A stretch of DNA of 64,000 bases from Gari tellinella (GCA_922989275.2 OV277864.1:7874001-7938000), one strand, 5' to 3'; positions 1 through 10,491 are shown, numbered from the stretch's first letter. Notes: generated by a model not told the origin, from the sequence alone. Made by a program: numbers and translations.

Positions 1-401
1 TTGGCGACTCTCAAGACCTTCAGTCTTTGATTATATGTATGTGGTCGTAGATTACTGCGCGTATCTTATTAGATAAATATTAAGCTTAATATCCTGATTT
101 ACCATCCTATTTATTGCAACTTGGATAAAATCAATTCCATATACATCATTACCTTGAATACCTTCACCACCCATTCCGTCGAATATCTTTTTTAAAGATA
201 TTTCTTGTTTCTATGTGTAACAATACTGTAACAAGAACTGCTACCCTTTTAAAATTAAATGTCTAAAATCACATTTCAAAACAGGGTTGGCATGTAAAAC
301 AGTGGGATTTTGGGATATTAATTCATGGAATAGAGTCGTATCATCTTCAAAATACTAAATCAAGTTGTCTCATTCTTGGAATAAAAGACAAATTGCAGCT
401 C
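1..401. other. No recognised feature
   Basis: AT-rich sequence. I see no ORF, repeat pair or hairpin that I can support here. Confidence 0.5.
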
Positions 402-839
402 CACCCATTACTCACCTGCCAGTGTATCTAGTTATGAAGACAAGTGACCACTTGAAGCAGGTTAGGCACATTCTGCTTTACTTTCAGCTTGCATTAACCC
501 TTAGCCCGCCAAATAAATTGTCATCTGCTATATTTCTCGTCTGCTTCAAATTTCAAAGTGCTTCAAAGTTGCTCAAAATTGCTGAAAATGTTGTCCGAGT
601 GTCAAACAGCTTGGATCTGGATGAGACGCCGAGTTACTCGGCGTCTCATCCGGATCCAAGCTGTTTGCATATGGAACTATAGTCGTGAGTGGCAGGCTAA
701 GGGTTAAGCTACTATCTGCTAGGATAGAGAATCTATTTCTTATGCATATTCACAGCTGTATAAAGTGTAACTTTTTCCTTTTTTCAATGGAGGAATAAAT
801 TAAATGTGCAAAAGTGAGTTTTTATGGAGTAATGGATTA
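402..839 (+). mobile_element. Family A MITE, interrupted by a nested MITE
   Basis: First copy of the dominant family. The full-length form is about 230-280 bp. It has terminal inverted repeats (TIRs) TTAA + CCCATTACCCCATA and a central palindrome built on GCAGGTTGAAAGTAAAGC and its reverse complement. On the left of the centre lies a CCTGTTTCTAG block; on the right lies GGAGGAATAAATTAAA. TTAA flanks and CCC ends resemble piggyBac-type elements, which is inference from family knowledge. This copy is old: the left end reads CACCCATTACTC. It is split at the TTAA inside its palindrome by the element at 494-707. Confidence 0.75.
494..707 (+). mobile_element. Family C variant MITE with TTAA duplication
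   Basis: Termini are TTAA + CCCTTAGCCCGCC and GGCAGGCTAAGGG + TTAA. The centre (603-669) is a near-perfect palindrome with arms starting CAAACAGCTTGGATC and a GACGCCGAG tip. It sits inside the family A copy 402-839, where the host normally has one TTAA and here has one on each side. No coding capacity. Confidence 0.85.
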
Positions 840-997
840 GATAAGGTTGAAAATAAAGCAGAAAGTTTGTGTTTGCTTCACACTACCATCTGTCTTTACA
901 AGCCAATGAGTCATGTTTTGTAAGTGGACAAACTAACATGGTACTACTGTAACAGAAATCTTCCTTGTCAAGATAAAAACACAGGAACTTTACAGTC

Positions 998-1224
998 TTA
1001 ACCCTTTACCTTTTAGTTTTAAAAACAGGTGATCACTTAAAGCAGGTTGAAAGTAAAGCAGAATGCGCCTTATGGCGCATTCTGCTTTACTTTTAGCCTG
1101 CTTTAAGCTACCATCAGCTAGGATTCAGCAAATATTTCTTATGGTTTATAAATTGGAACTTTTTTCTCCAGTGGACAAATAAATCAAATGCACAAAAAGG
1201 TGCGTATATGGTGGAAAGGGTTAA
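998..1224 (+). mobile_element. Family A MITE
   Basis: Both TTAA ends are present (998 and 1221). The central palindrome spans about 1040-1110 with a GCGCCTTATGGCGC tip. Full length at 227 bp. Confidence 0.85.
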
Positions 1225-1271
1225 GATGAAACTTAAAGTGATGACTAGTATTGTGACAGCTCACATCAATA

Positions 1272-1521
1272 TACAGTGGAGAAAACGCTATTCTTTCCCA
1301 ATAAACGGGTTTACGCTAAAACTGTTATTTCCAATGCAAACAATTTGGAGCCTGATCAGATGCTGGGTAACCCGGCGTCTGATCAGGCTCCAAACTGTTT
1401 GCCACCAAGATAAACATGAATTATCAGAATTGTCCAACAGTTGCAATTTTCTACGTTTTAGTGTTTTACGTTTGCGTTTCGTTTTGTTTAAATGGGAAAG
1501 AATAATGTTTTCTCCACTGTA
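1272..1521 (+). mobile_element. Family G MITE, TA-flanked
   Basis: TIRs read TACAGTGGAGAAAAC and its complement, with TA on both sides, as in Tc1/mariner-type insertions. The centre is a long palindrome, AACAATTTGGAGCCTGATC with a CTGGGTAACCCGG tip, related to the family C core. Short ORFs on both strands are products of the palindrome. A second copy is at 29324-29573. Confidence 0.85.
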
Positions 1522-1617
1522 CTTAAAGTTATGGTTATAGTTATGATCGTCAAACACAGTGTTAGATCACCGAGTTGTTTATCTGTAATAAAATCTTGCA
1601 GCAAGCTCACTATAGGA

Positions 1618-1712
1618 AGAGTTCAATGCAATATCAAGGCATAAATTACCAGCGTTCAGCAATTTTTTGTCCAATTTTCTTAATATCTAAAACCATTTAT
1701 CACTATGATATC
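1618..1712 (+). repeat. Direct repeat, left copy (pair with 3197-3290)
   Basis: About 95 bp containing CAAGGCATAAATTACCAG and CATTTATCACTATGATATC. It recurs in the same orientation after the 1736-2984 element. Confidence 0.8.
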
Positions 1713-1735
1713 AGGGCTGCCATAAGTTGACATAA

Positions 1736-2984
1736 ACAAGAGCCCCATAGGGCATATTCGCTCACCTGAGAATAATTGGGAAAATGGAGATATTGATTTA
1801 TGTCCAGGACTGACCTAGATATGCAACAGACCGGAACAATTTGAACAAAATATGTAAAGTATATTTAAAAGTGTCACCATACAGAATATAAAAGCTCTGG
1901 CCATATTAGTTTCAGAGAAGAAGATGTTTGAAAATTTCACTATATAACTCTATGTAAAACAGTGACCCCCGGGGCGGGGCCAATTTTGTCCCTAGGGGCA
2001 TAATTTGAACAAACTTAATAGAGGACCCTTAGGCGATGATATTAGCCATATATCTAAGGTCTGGCCCTTGTAGTTTTAGACAAGAAGATTTTGTAAGTTT
2101 TCACTGAAAAAATCTATTTTTAGCTCCTGTGACCTAGTTATGCAACGGACCAGAACCATTTGTACAATTTCGGTATAGGACATCTAGAAGTGTCACTATG
2201 CCAAATATCAAAGCTCTGGCCATATTAGTTTCAGAGAAGAAGACGTATGAAAATTTCACTATATAACTCTATGTAAAACCGTGACCCCCCGGGGCCGGGC
2301 CAATTTTGACCCCGGGGGCATAATTTGAGCAAACTTGATAGAGAACCTGTAGGCGATTCTATGTGCCAAATATCTAAGCTTTGGCCCTTGTAGTTTCAGA
2401 CAAGAAGATTTTTTAAGTTTTCATTTTTAGCTCCTGTGACCTAGTTATGCAACCGACCACAACCATTTGAACAATTTTGGTAAAGGACATCTAGAAGTGT
2501 CTCCATGCCAAATATCAAAGCTCTGGCCACATTGGTTTCAGAGAAGAAGACGTTTGAAAATTTCACTATATAACTCTATGTAAAACTGTGACCCCCGGGG
2601 CGGGGCCAATTTTGACCCCTGGGGCATAATTTGAACAAACTTGATAGAGGACCTGTAGATGATGCTATGTGCCAAATATCTAAGCTCTGGCCCTTGCAGT
2701 TTTTGACAAGAAGATTTTTTAAGATTTCCTTATTTTTTCAATTTGGTTGCCATGGCAACCAGAGTTCTGCATTGTTTTTAATTCTTTGAACAAATTTGAA
2801 AGAGCTTGACCCAAGGAACATTTCTGTAAAGTTTGGTTGAATTCTGTCAAGGGGTATAGGAGGAGATGTCATTTGAAGCAATTGTTAACGACGACGCACA
2901 AACGCACGACGGACGACGCACGACGCCGGACACAGGGCCATCCCAATAGCTCACCTTGAGCCTTTGGCTCAGGTGAGCTAAAAA
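1736..2984 (+). mobile_element. Gathered-repeat element with 3' hairpin, copy 1
   Basis: Begins ACAAGAGCCCCATAGGG followed by CGCTCACCTGAG. It ends with a hairpin (GCTCACCTTGAGCC, loop TTT, complement) followed by CTAAAAA. The interior is three degenerate ~310 bp tandem units (landmark GACCTA.TATGCAAC at about 1812, 2131 and 2438). Each unit repeats a CTCTATGTAAAAC...GTGACCCC..GGGG block. Near the 3' end is a run of CGACGGACGACG. The 3' hairpin followed by CTAA resembles non-autonomous Helitron-like elements, but the ends do not prove it. No coding capacity. Copy 2 is at 13769-15008. Confidence 0.8.
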
Positions 2985-3030
2985 TCCTAAGATTTCCAAA
3001 TTTGAATTTTTCAAGTGTGATTTTACCGTA

Positions 3031-3157
3031 CCTTTACCCCCATCACCTGTTTCTAGTTTTGTTGACACATGGCTGCTTAAAGAAGGCTGGAAGTAAAGCA
3101 GAATGCGCCTTAAGGTGCATTCTACTTTCAGCCTGCTTTAAACTACCATGTACTAGA
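3031..3157 (+). mobile_element. Family A MITE fragment
   Basis: Left part and palindrome (AAGGCTGGAAGTAAAGC ... CAGCCTGCTTTAA) without the right terminus. It is bordered by two short AT-rich segments that resemble each other in inverted order. Confidence 0.7.
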
Positions 3158-3196
3158 AAAAAAATCCGAAGATTTAGGAAAAATCCAGAGAAATGG

Positions 3197-3290
3197 CAGC
3201 CCTTTCAAGGCATAAATTACCAGGGTTAAGTTCAGCAATTTTTTTGTCTTATTTTCTTAATATCTAAAATCATTTATCACTATGATATCC
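3197..3290 (+). repeat. Direct repeat, right copy
   Basis: Matches 1618-1712 closely, including GGCATAAATTACCAG and TATCACTATGATATC. Confidence 0.8.
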
Positions 3291-3439
3291 TTTTTTAAAA
3301 TGTCTTTTTTTGTATTTATTCAGAGGAAATTTTTCTTGTTTCATCCAATTAAATAAACCATGAAGTTTAGAAATTCAAACTGACAAGAAAATAAACTAAA
3401 ATGTCATATGTACAGGTTTGACTGTACAATACATAATAC
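3291..3439. other. No recognised feature
   Basis: AT-rich single-copy-looking sequence between the direct repeat and the inverted-array element. Confidence 0.4.
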
Positions 3440-4061
3440 ACTAGGACAATTCCCCACCGGACAATTTCCCACTAGGACAATACCCCACCAGGACAATTAC
3501 CCACTAGGACAATACCCCACTATTAATTATAATTCTGTATTTAATTAATGAATTTAAGCACTAATTGCAATTTAAACATGCCCAATATAAAACTTACAGT
3601 GTATACTCAAAACACATCAGGATTTTAATTGCATTTGCAAAACAGTTTTGACCAAGATCAGTCAATGATAAACAGAAGGTGCTTGATCTTGATAAAGGTT
3701 GATTATGTTAATGATGTTTCTTTACTATTAACCCATAACCCCATAGCCTGTTTCTAGTCTTGCTAAACGCCTTATGTCTAACAATTTCAAACACTATAGA
3801 TCCAATTCAAACATCAAATATCTGATCTGAATCTAAACAGAAAGTACAAAGATACGTTGATGTCTGCTCGTGATTTAAACAATCTTTAATTATAATGACA
3901 TATCTTTTTTAACCGGTCTTAAAATGCCTTATGCATAACAATTCCAATACTAGGTCCAGATCAAACATCAAATATCTGTTCTGAATCTAAACAGTTTGAA
4001 ATACAAAGATAGTTGATGTCTGCTCTATATATATATTTTTTTTTTACTTTTCACTAAATAC

Positions 4062-4323
4062 CTTTATCACATAATTTGCGGTCTGGGAGTTGCATAAAGC
4101 GATTGTATAAATATCGTAATCCACTAGTGGAATATCGTTTTTTGGGCTCCGGCCTAACTTGTTCGTCCATAAGCGCTGCATGTAGCGTGGCACCAAATGA
4201 CGTCATTAACTATGACGTTAACGTAAACAACGTAGCGTTTGGCGGAAAATCTATATAGCGGAAGGTCTACAAACTACTGCTTCAAATCAATTTAATAGGT
4301 GCTTGAACTTGTTATGTGATAAA
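4062..4323 (+). promoter_or_regulatory. CpG-rich core with TGACGTCA and TATA, bounded by inverted repeats
   Basis: Bounded by TTTATCACATAA (4062) and TTATGTGATAAA (4312). CpG-rich unlike its surroundings. It holds a palindromic CRE-type site TGACGTCA at 4198-4205, a TGACGTTA at about 4213 and TATATAG at 4252-4258. This is the order of a small Pol II promoter. No gene follows, so promoter function is inference. Confidence 0.35.
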
Positions 4324-4480
4324 TAGAATATCACATTCGTGCTCATTATTTATCGTTTTTAATAAACTCGTTGACTAAAATGAATATGACGCTCGCCAAG
4401 GCTCGCGTCATATCATTTTAGTCAACTCGTTTATTAAAAATGATAAATAATGAGCACTCATACAATATCCTCTATTTATG
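4315..4480. repeat. Long hairpin
   Basis: Arms of about 70 bp (containing CGTTTTTAATAAACTCGTTG and its complement) around a short loop near 4395 rich in GCTCGC. It abuts the TGACGTCA core on its right. Confidence 0.85.
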
Positions 4481-4867
4481 TATAACAGTTTCAAACACTA
4501 TAGATCCAGATCAAACATTAAATATCTGATCTGATTCTAAACAGGAAATACATAGATAATTGATGCCTGCTCGTGATTTATGACATATCTTTTTTAACTG
4601 TTCTTAAAATGCTAAATGCCTTATGCATAACAATTTCAAACACTGGATCCAGATCAAACATCAAATATCTGATCTGAATCTAAACTGTTTGCAGGCAATA
4701 CAAAGATAGTTGATGTCTCTTTACTTTCAATCTGCTTGAAAGGGTCAACTATCTTCAAAACTAGAAACAGATTATGGGGTAATGGGTTAAAATAAACAAT
4801 GAAAAATATGAACCTACCTCAGCATCTGTGATGGCTGATCCTGAGCACAAGTATTTAGATCTCTTCA

Positions 4868-5660
4868 TAAATAGCCCAAAATACCCCTTTATTTGATTAT
4901 GGTTGAATTAAATATTAAAATATATTGCTAAACTATGAATTAATATTCTCCATAATGTGTTTATTCCTTTTTAAATTTGTTCCAAAAAGTCTATACTTAC
5001 TATTTCAATTTAAAATATGGGTTAAAGCTGACAGAATGATATAAAAAAAAAAACACACAAAAAACCCGGTCATTTAAAAAAAGAAATTTATCAATAAATA
5101 GCCCAAAATAGTTGAAAATGCCACTTTTATTTACTTACAGTTGAATTAAAAATTCAAATATATTTCTATAACTATGAATTAATATTCTCACTAATGTGTT
5201 TTTTCCTTTAGAAAAATGTCTTAAAAGTGCTATACTAAATATTTCAATTTAAAATATGGGAAAAAACTGACAGTTTCAGTCATAATGTATACCCACTTTC
5301 AACCATGCCCTAACAACCATTTTCAGGTATCCGTGGTTATTTTAAGGGTAACAAACTATTGATATTAGTTTGAATTTATATTCTCAGTGTCTTTTTCCTC
5401 TTTAATATTTCAAAATATTGATCTAATATCAATTTAATTTAACAGTGGGGAATTGTCCTAGGATAAAAATTACAAATTCTGTCACAAATCCACCTAACTT
5501 CAACCATGGCCTAACAACCATTTTTATGCTTCAATTGTTAATTTAAAGGTTACAAACTATTAATATTAGTCTGAATTAATATCCTCAGTGTTTTTTTCCT
5601 CTTTAATATTTCAAAAAAAGTATTTATTAACAATTTAATTTTAACAGTGGGGAATTGTCC
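4868..5660 (+). repeat. Degenerate ~200-230 bp tandem repeat, four units
   Basis: Units begin near 4868, 5095, 5300 and 5495. They share CTATGAATTAATATTCTC or a variant, TTTTTCCTCTTTAATATTTC, and in the last two the ending TTAACAGTGGGGAATTGTCC. The last two units are clearly duplicates of one another. Confidence 0.7.
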
Positions 5661-5766
5661 GCCCTGCCAAAAAGTGGGTAATTGTCCTAGTGGGTAATTG
5701 TCCTGTGGGGAATTGTCCGGTGGGCAATTGTCCTAGTGGGGAATTGTCCTGGTGGGGAATTGTCCG

Positions 5767-6056
5767 GATCCCGCAAAACTGATGTGGCAGGGGCATAAAA
5801 ACTTGCCAGAAGTTTATTGGCTGATGTTGCTCATCATCATCATCATTAAGTTTCAGATTTGCCTAAACATTTACTGGTCTTCAACAGGTTAATGTCTAGA
5901 ATTTCATCCACTCTATAAATTAAATGTTTAACCACTTAAACATAGCCTGGGTTTGAACTTTCTTCAGCTGTTCAGAAATCTATGGGGGCAATTATTATTG
6001 AACTTCTTTTTTGAGAGGCAAACAAGAAATACTGAGGCCAACAGACAGGTGGCTGC
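5767..6056. other. No recognised feature
   Basis: Contains a short CATCAT run near 5831. Nothing else is supportable. Confidence 0.4.
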
Positions 6057-6487
6057 TTAATCCATTACTCCATAGAAATGCGTTTTTATGCATTTAATTT
6101 ATTCCTCCACTGAAGAAAAAGGTTTCTTTTTATATAGTTATGAATGTTATATAAGAAATATTTTCAATATTTTAGCAGATGATAGCTTAAAGCAGGCAGA
6201 AAGTAAAGCAGAATGCTCCTAAAGGATGGATGAGTTTGGTTTTATCCATACTTTGGCACTAATTGGCAGAAAGAAAAGCAGAATGCTCCTAAAGGATGGA
6301 TGAGTTTGGTTTTATCCATACTTTAGGAGCATTCTGCTTTACTTTCTGCCTACTTTGGGCTACCATCTACTAGAATATAGGAAAAATATCTGACATTGCA
6401 TAGTCATGACTTTATAAAATAGAACTATTTTCCACAGTGGAGGAATAATTCAAAGGTGTAAAAATGTGTATTCATAGGGTAATTTAA
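6057..6487 (-). mobile_element. Family A MITE with internally duplicated palindrome
   Basis: TTAA at both ends. The central palindrome is expanded: a ~65 bp block (GCAGAAAGTAAAGCAGAATG ... TTTTATCCATACTTT) occurs twice in tandem, at about 6196-6260 and 6266-6326. Each copy carries a new small inverted repeat, AAAGGATGGATGAG...TTTATCCATACTTT. Confidence 0.8.
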
Positions 6488-6638
6488 TGAGTTACACCAT
6501 ATAATCCATCATTTAGGGATTATTCAAAAGAAAAAAGTATAGTTTTAAAACACTTGAAGGAGCATTCAGCTTTAAATTCAGCCTGCTTTAATCAATCAAC
6601 AGCATTCAATACTGAAATCAAGCAAGAGACATCATCAA
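6488..6638. mobile_element. Degenerate family A palindrome fragment
   Basis: GGAGCATTCAGCTTTAAATT and CAGCCTGCTTTAATC are recognisable remains of the family A core. Confidence 0.5.
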
Positions 6639-6852
6639 TTAACCCTTAGCCTGCCACGCACGACTATAGCTCCATATGCAAACAGCTTGGATCCGGATGA
6701 GACGCCGAGTAACTCGGCGTCTCATCCGGATCCAAGCTGTTTGACACTCGGACAACATTTTCAGCAATTTTGAGCAACTTTGAAGCACTTTGAAACTTGA
6801 AGCAGACGAGAAATATTGCAGACGACAATTTATTTGGCGGGCTAAGGGTTAT
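6639..6852 (-). mobile_element. Family C variant MITE, inverted relative to 494-707
   Basis: Begins TTAA + CCCTTAGCCTGCC and ends GGCGGGCTAAGGGTTA. Sequence is very close to 494-707 read on the other strand, including the GCATATGG..CTATAGTCGTG block. Confidence 0.85.
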
Positions 6853-7004
6853 AACACTTCTTTTGCAAGTTCTTGAGATCTTCCACTTAGTGCTTTAACA
6901 AGCATGGGTGGATCAAGACTTAAGATGACATTTTGGTCTTCACACTTGACACTGGGCTACACCTCTTCTGTGACTGCCTTATCCATGCATTGTACTGTTA
7001 ATTA

Positions 7005-7074
7005 CAGACAGTTTGGAACCTGATCAGATACCATGTTAGGGTACTCTGCATCTGATCAGGTTCCAGACTGTTTC
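7005..7074. repeat. Solitary family C/G-type palindrome
   Basis: CAGTTTGGAACCTGATCAG ... CTGATCAGGTTCCAGACTG without recognisable MITE ends. Confidence 0.7.
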
Positions 7075-7331
7075 ATAAAGATGATTCTTCAATCAAATTT
7101 CCTAAAATCTTAATTTGAGAAATATAAGCAGACATCATCTGAGTTTTTAAGCAGCTGATATCTTGGCAGTGAAGTGGCTATTATTAAGTGAGTGCTTAAA
7201 ACAGAATTAGGGCTTGTTAAAGATATTCCATATATATCCTAACTCTTCAACTATTCCTTTTATATGTTAATAAAAATCTTCAAAACATGAGACATAACTC
7301 TTCTGCTGCCAATCCAGACTTGACTAGTGTT

Positions 7332-7400
7332 TACAAACAGTCTGGATCCAGATCAGGAACCACATAACACAGCATCTGATCTAGATCCAAAATGCTAGAG
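7332..7400. repeat. Degenerate family C-type palindrome
   Basis: TACAAACAGTCTGGATCCAG with a weakened complementary arm ending in ATCTAGATCCAAAATG. Confidence 0.55.
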
Positions 7401-7497
7401 ACTCCTGTTTAGGTTTCTTTATGTCAATTTAACAAAATTTGCAGATGGTATTTTCAAAGCAGATGATAATTAAAGATGCAGAAGATAGGTTAACTCT

Positions 7498-7734
7498 TTA
7501 ACCCTTTACCCCATAGAAGCGCCTTTTAGCGCATTCAGTTTACTCTTGCCCTGAAGAAAATAGTTCCAATTTATGTATCATACAAAATATTTTCTATATT
7601 CTAGCAGATGATAGCTTAAAGCAGGCTGAAAGTAAAGTAGAATGCGCTTAAAGCGCATTCTGCTTTACTTTAAACCTGCTTTAAGTGGACACCTACATTC
7701 AATACTAGAGATATGCTATGTGGGAAAGGGTTAA
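7498..7734 (-). mobile_element. Family A MITE
   Basis: 237 bp, TTAA at both ends. Palindrome tip GCGCTTAAAGCGC. Confidence 0.85.
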
Positions 7735-8150
7735 TTGCATGCTTACGGCAAAACCATATTTATCTTTTTGCTAATACCATGATACACTGTACTGTACATA
7801 TAGTTTGGCTTAAGATTAAGACATCGGGTCCCTGATGATAATAATTATCAAGATCCAAATTGTTTGTTACTCTGTTTTGAAATATTGTTTCAGAGCAGTA
7901 GCAGATGATGATTGTTGCCTATATATTATATGACAATTAAACTTAGCGTTCAAAGATTTAATACCTAAGACAAGTGTGTACAACAAAACGTTTTGGAGCT
8001 TTCTGCCTTATTTTCATCTTGTTTCAAGCTAGCATCTGCATTTAACACCATCAATGAATATAATTCTTATTAAATGTTACGGAAGAGGTAAAGGAGTAAT
8101 GTGGCATGTATGCCGAGGAAAGAGTTAAATCTTAGTTTGAACAAAATGCA
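7735..8150. other. Largely unassigned
   Basis: Only traces are visible: GATCCAAATTGTTTG near 7852 recalls a family C arm, and TTTTGGAGCTTTCTGCC near 7990 recalls a family D-type arm. Confidence 0.4.
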
Positions 8151-8190
8151 GACAACATGTTCTGGGTCTTTAAAGACCCAGAACATACAC
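8151..8190. repeat. Short perfect palindrome
   Basis: ATGTTCTGGGTCTTTAAAGA and its complement give about 16 bp arms. Confidence 0.75.
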
Positions 8191-8391
8191 AGCATGTTTT
8201 CACATGGAATTAATTACCAGTTACAGTAATACAATAGCAGACATTCAAGTTTCCATTAATGATTTAAACAAGGCAAAACTATTACGCTAGTTTATGAGGT
8301 TGATTCTGATAACATGATTCAATTAACTAAAGGGTACAACTCTTTACAGTTCCCATGACTGCCAATTAACTCACTTACCCATGGAACTCAA
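8191..8391. other. No recognised feature
   Basis: AT-rich, no repeat identified. Confidence 0.4.
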
Positions 8392-8648
8392 TTAACCCAT
8401 TACCCCATAAATATGCCTTTTTACACTTATTTATTCCTTGACTGAAGAAAATAGTTCCATTTTATAGAGCAAAGAATATGTACTATAAAACATATTTTCT
8501 ATATCCTAGCAGGTGGTTATTACTAAGCTTATAGCAGGTTGAAATTAAAGCAGAATGTGCCTTAAGGTGCATTCTGCTGTACTTTCAATCTGCTTCAAGT
8601 GGTCACCTGTCTTCAAAACTAGAAATACCCTATGGGGTAACAGGTTAA
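8392..8648 (-). mobile_element. Family A MITE
   Basis: 257 bp with both TTAA termini and a moderately diverged palindrome (TGTGCCTTAAGGTGCA tip). Confidence 0.85.
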
Positions 8649-8653
8649 TTATA

Positions 8654-8815
8654 TAAACCCTTTCCCCCATACCTAAAAGCAACATCAAGCGCATTTAATG
8701 TATTCCTCCACTGAAGAAAATAGTTACAATTATTCATACAGTCATACTCATCTACCATAAGAAGGAGTGTCTATATACTATGGTAGATGGTATTGATCTG
8801 GGTCTTCACTGTTTT
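8654..8815 (-). mobile_element. Half family A MITE joined to a family B arm
   Basis: The family A half runs to about 8790 and stops before its palindrome. It continues directly into GATCTGGGTCTTCACTG, one arm of the family B core. This is a junction between two families at the hairpin position. Confidence 0.6.
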
Positions 8816-9217
8816 CTTACAGGATCAACAGGAGAATGGTTAATGAAAACCAGACCTTAGATCAACCCAGCATCAGATGAAACAAGCAGCAGCACTTAAA
8901 TACAGCTCAACTTTATTGTGGATTTGTTTTCATTCCTGTCCCACAGGAAAATACACACCCTATCTATTTATCATATTTATACTGCTGTTATATTGGATAA
9001 TAAAAGCTGCTCAACAAATATTGTTATCATAATGAATACCAAGTGATGCATTCATCCAGAACCCCCACCCGCTACTAGAAAATGAAAAGTGAAGTAAATG
9101 TTTACTTTACTCTAGTATTATACCTACTTATATTGTCAATATATCTACAGGATAATCAGGCAGCTAGCTGCTGGCAGCTTCGAGCAAGATGAAAGTAAAT
9201 GTTTACTTACATCCTAC
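8816..9217. other. No recognised element
   Basis: Contains two short palindromes around GTAAATGTTTAC (about 9094 and 9195). Otherwise unassigned. Confidence 0.4.
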
Positions 9218-9803
9218 TTGACCCATTACCCCTTAAACTGTTTCTAGTTTTGAAAATAGGGGACAACTTAAAGCAGGTTGAAAGTAAAGCCGAAGGTGAT
9301 TTTATTTTCAACTAGCTTTAAGTTAATATAGAAAATACTTCTTACACTGCATATTGATGACTGTATGAATTAGAACTACAGTGCTCCCTCTCTACAAATG
9401 CCCTCCCAAAAACTACTCCCTCCTTACAATATGACTCATAATTGTCGCAGTTCCCTGAATAGGACATTTATGTCTAACGCTTGTACTGCTGCAATGTCGT
9501 CTGCTTAAAATTGACGTCTGCTGTTTTTCTCAAAGTTACAAAATGGACATTTTGGCGGAAAAACTTAATTAGTAGTGACAAACAGCTTGAATCCAGATCA
9601 GACGTCGCGGTACGTGGCGTCTGATCTGGATTTAAGCTGTTTGCAAATGAAAGCCAATTTCCCTCCCTATAACGACTCCCTCAGAACAAGGCACACATTT
9701 TTTGTCTCCACGTGGGTGTCCTTGTAGAGAGAGACTGCTGTATTTTCTGCAGTGGAGCAATAACTGAAAGGCATAAAAGTGTATTTATGGGGTAATGGGT
9801 TAA
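9218..9803 (+). mobile_element. Family A MITE split by a TA-flanked MITE
   Basis: Left half 9218-9376, right half 9743-9803, with TTAA at the right end. The right TTAA is also the left TTAA of the family B copy that follows. Confidence 0.8.
9377..9742. mobile_element. Nested TA-flanked MITE (CTCCCTCTCTACA ends)
   Basis: TIRs TACAGTGCTCCCTCTCTACA and, at the right, the complement of TACAGCAGTCTCTCTCTACA. TA lies on both sides. At its centre (about 9570-9646) is a family C-type palindrome, AACAGCTTGAATCCAGATC with a tip rich in CGCG/ACGT. It interrupts the family A copy. Confidence 0.8.
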
Positions 9804-10021
9804 CTCTTTCCTCCCTGAAACTTTAAATGGACAATTCCAGTTTCCATTTAAGTCTAGTCCATTTCTGACTTTTAAGGGTTGTTTTTGTCAATGTTTGGCA
9901 TTATGAAATTTCGGAGCCCTCTGATCTGGGTCTTCACTGTTTGCACAGGACAAGTGTACTATTCACATGTACACTGTTTGAAAAGGACGCCTATATGCGG
10001 GACTAGGGCACAAAGAGTTAA
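9800..10021 (+). mobile_element. Family B MITE, core deleted
   Basis: First copy of family B. Termini are TTAA + CTCTTTCCTCCCTGAA and GGG(T/C)(T/A)CAAAG(A/G)G + TTAA. A full copy is about 250 bp with a palindrome of AACAGTGAAGACCCAGATC and its complement. Here most of the left arm is missing, leaving GGAGCCCTCTGATCTGG. Confidence 0.8.
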
Positions 10022-10074
10022 AGATAACATAATATGTCAACAATACCTTGCCACCAATGAGTCTTGGTAATAGC

Positions 10075-10115
10075 AACATGAAAGTAAAGCAGTTCACTTT
10101 TACCTTGCTTTAATT
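10075..10115. repeat. Family A-type palindrome remnant
   Basis: CATGAAAGTAAAGCAG and CTTTTACCTTGCTTTAA arms without termini. Confidence 0.5.
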
Positions 10116-10194
10116 AGGCAGTCATATTCATTAAACAAAGAAATAGTAACATGTAAGTGTTATAACAACATAGGTCCACTAGGCTGGGTATAGC

Positions 10195-10491
10195 TACAGT
10201 GGTAAATACGTTATTCCTACCCATTTTCGCGTTAATCTATGCGTAAATCTTACGCATAGTGAACGGTTAACGCCTTACGATTTTAACGCGTTTAAACGGG
10301 TTAATAAACGATTATACCAATGCAGTCTCGACTAAGGGGTCCGGCGGCTGAGTGATGACCCTTTCATCCGGGCTCTTTTAAACGCATAAAGAAACGCGTA
10401 AAGAAACGGCTAGGAAACGCGTTTAACGAAACGGATAATAAACGCTTAAGAAACGCGTAAAGTGGGTAGGAATAGTGTATTTACCACTGTA
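10195..10491. mobile_element. TA-flanked element with CAGTGGTAAATAC ends
   Basis: TIRs of about 35 bp beginning CAGTGGTAAATACGTTATTC, with the right end diverged. TA is on each side. The interior is rich in AACGCGTTTAAACG-like AT/CG motifs in both orientations. 297 bp, no palindrome of the A, B or C type. Single copy in this window. Confidence 0.8.

Larger units (their letters stand above)
3760..4705 (+). repeat. Four dispersed ~100 bp direct repeats
   Basis: Units start near 3768, 3923, 4480 and 4615. Each contains TAACAATTTCAAACACTA-like sequence, then GATCCAGATCAAACATCAAA, ATCTGATCTGAATCTAAAC and usually GTTGATGTCTGC. The second and third units are separated by the hairpin module at 4062-4480. 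Confidence 0.75.
3440..5766. mobile_element. Element with inverted arrays of a 15 bp unit at its ends
   Basis: The left end (3443-3523) holds about five tandem units of the type GGACAATTCCCCAC(Y)A. The right end (5654-5765) holds about seven to eight units of the reverse complement, GGGGAATTGTCC. One more unit lies at about 5446-5461. Between them are dispersed internal repeats (next entries) and a CpG-rich hairpin module. At about 2.3 kb with no long ORF, it looks like a non-autonomous DNA element whose TIRs are minisatellites. The superfamily is unknown. Confidence 0.75.

Noticed and set aside
1208..1557. Overlapping ORFs on both strands
   Set aside because: Both are by-products of the family G palindrome; the translations mirror each other.
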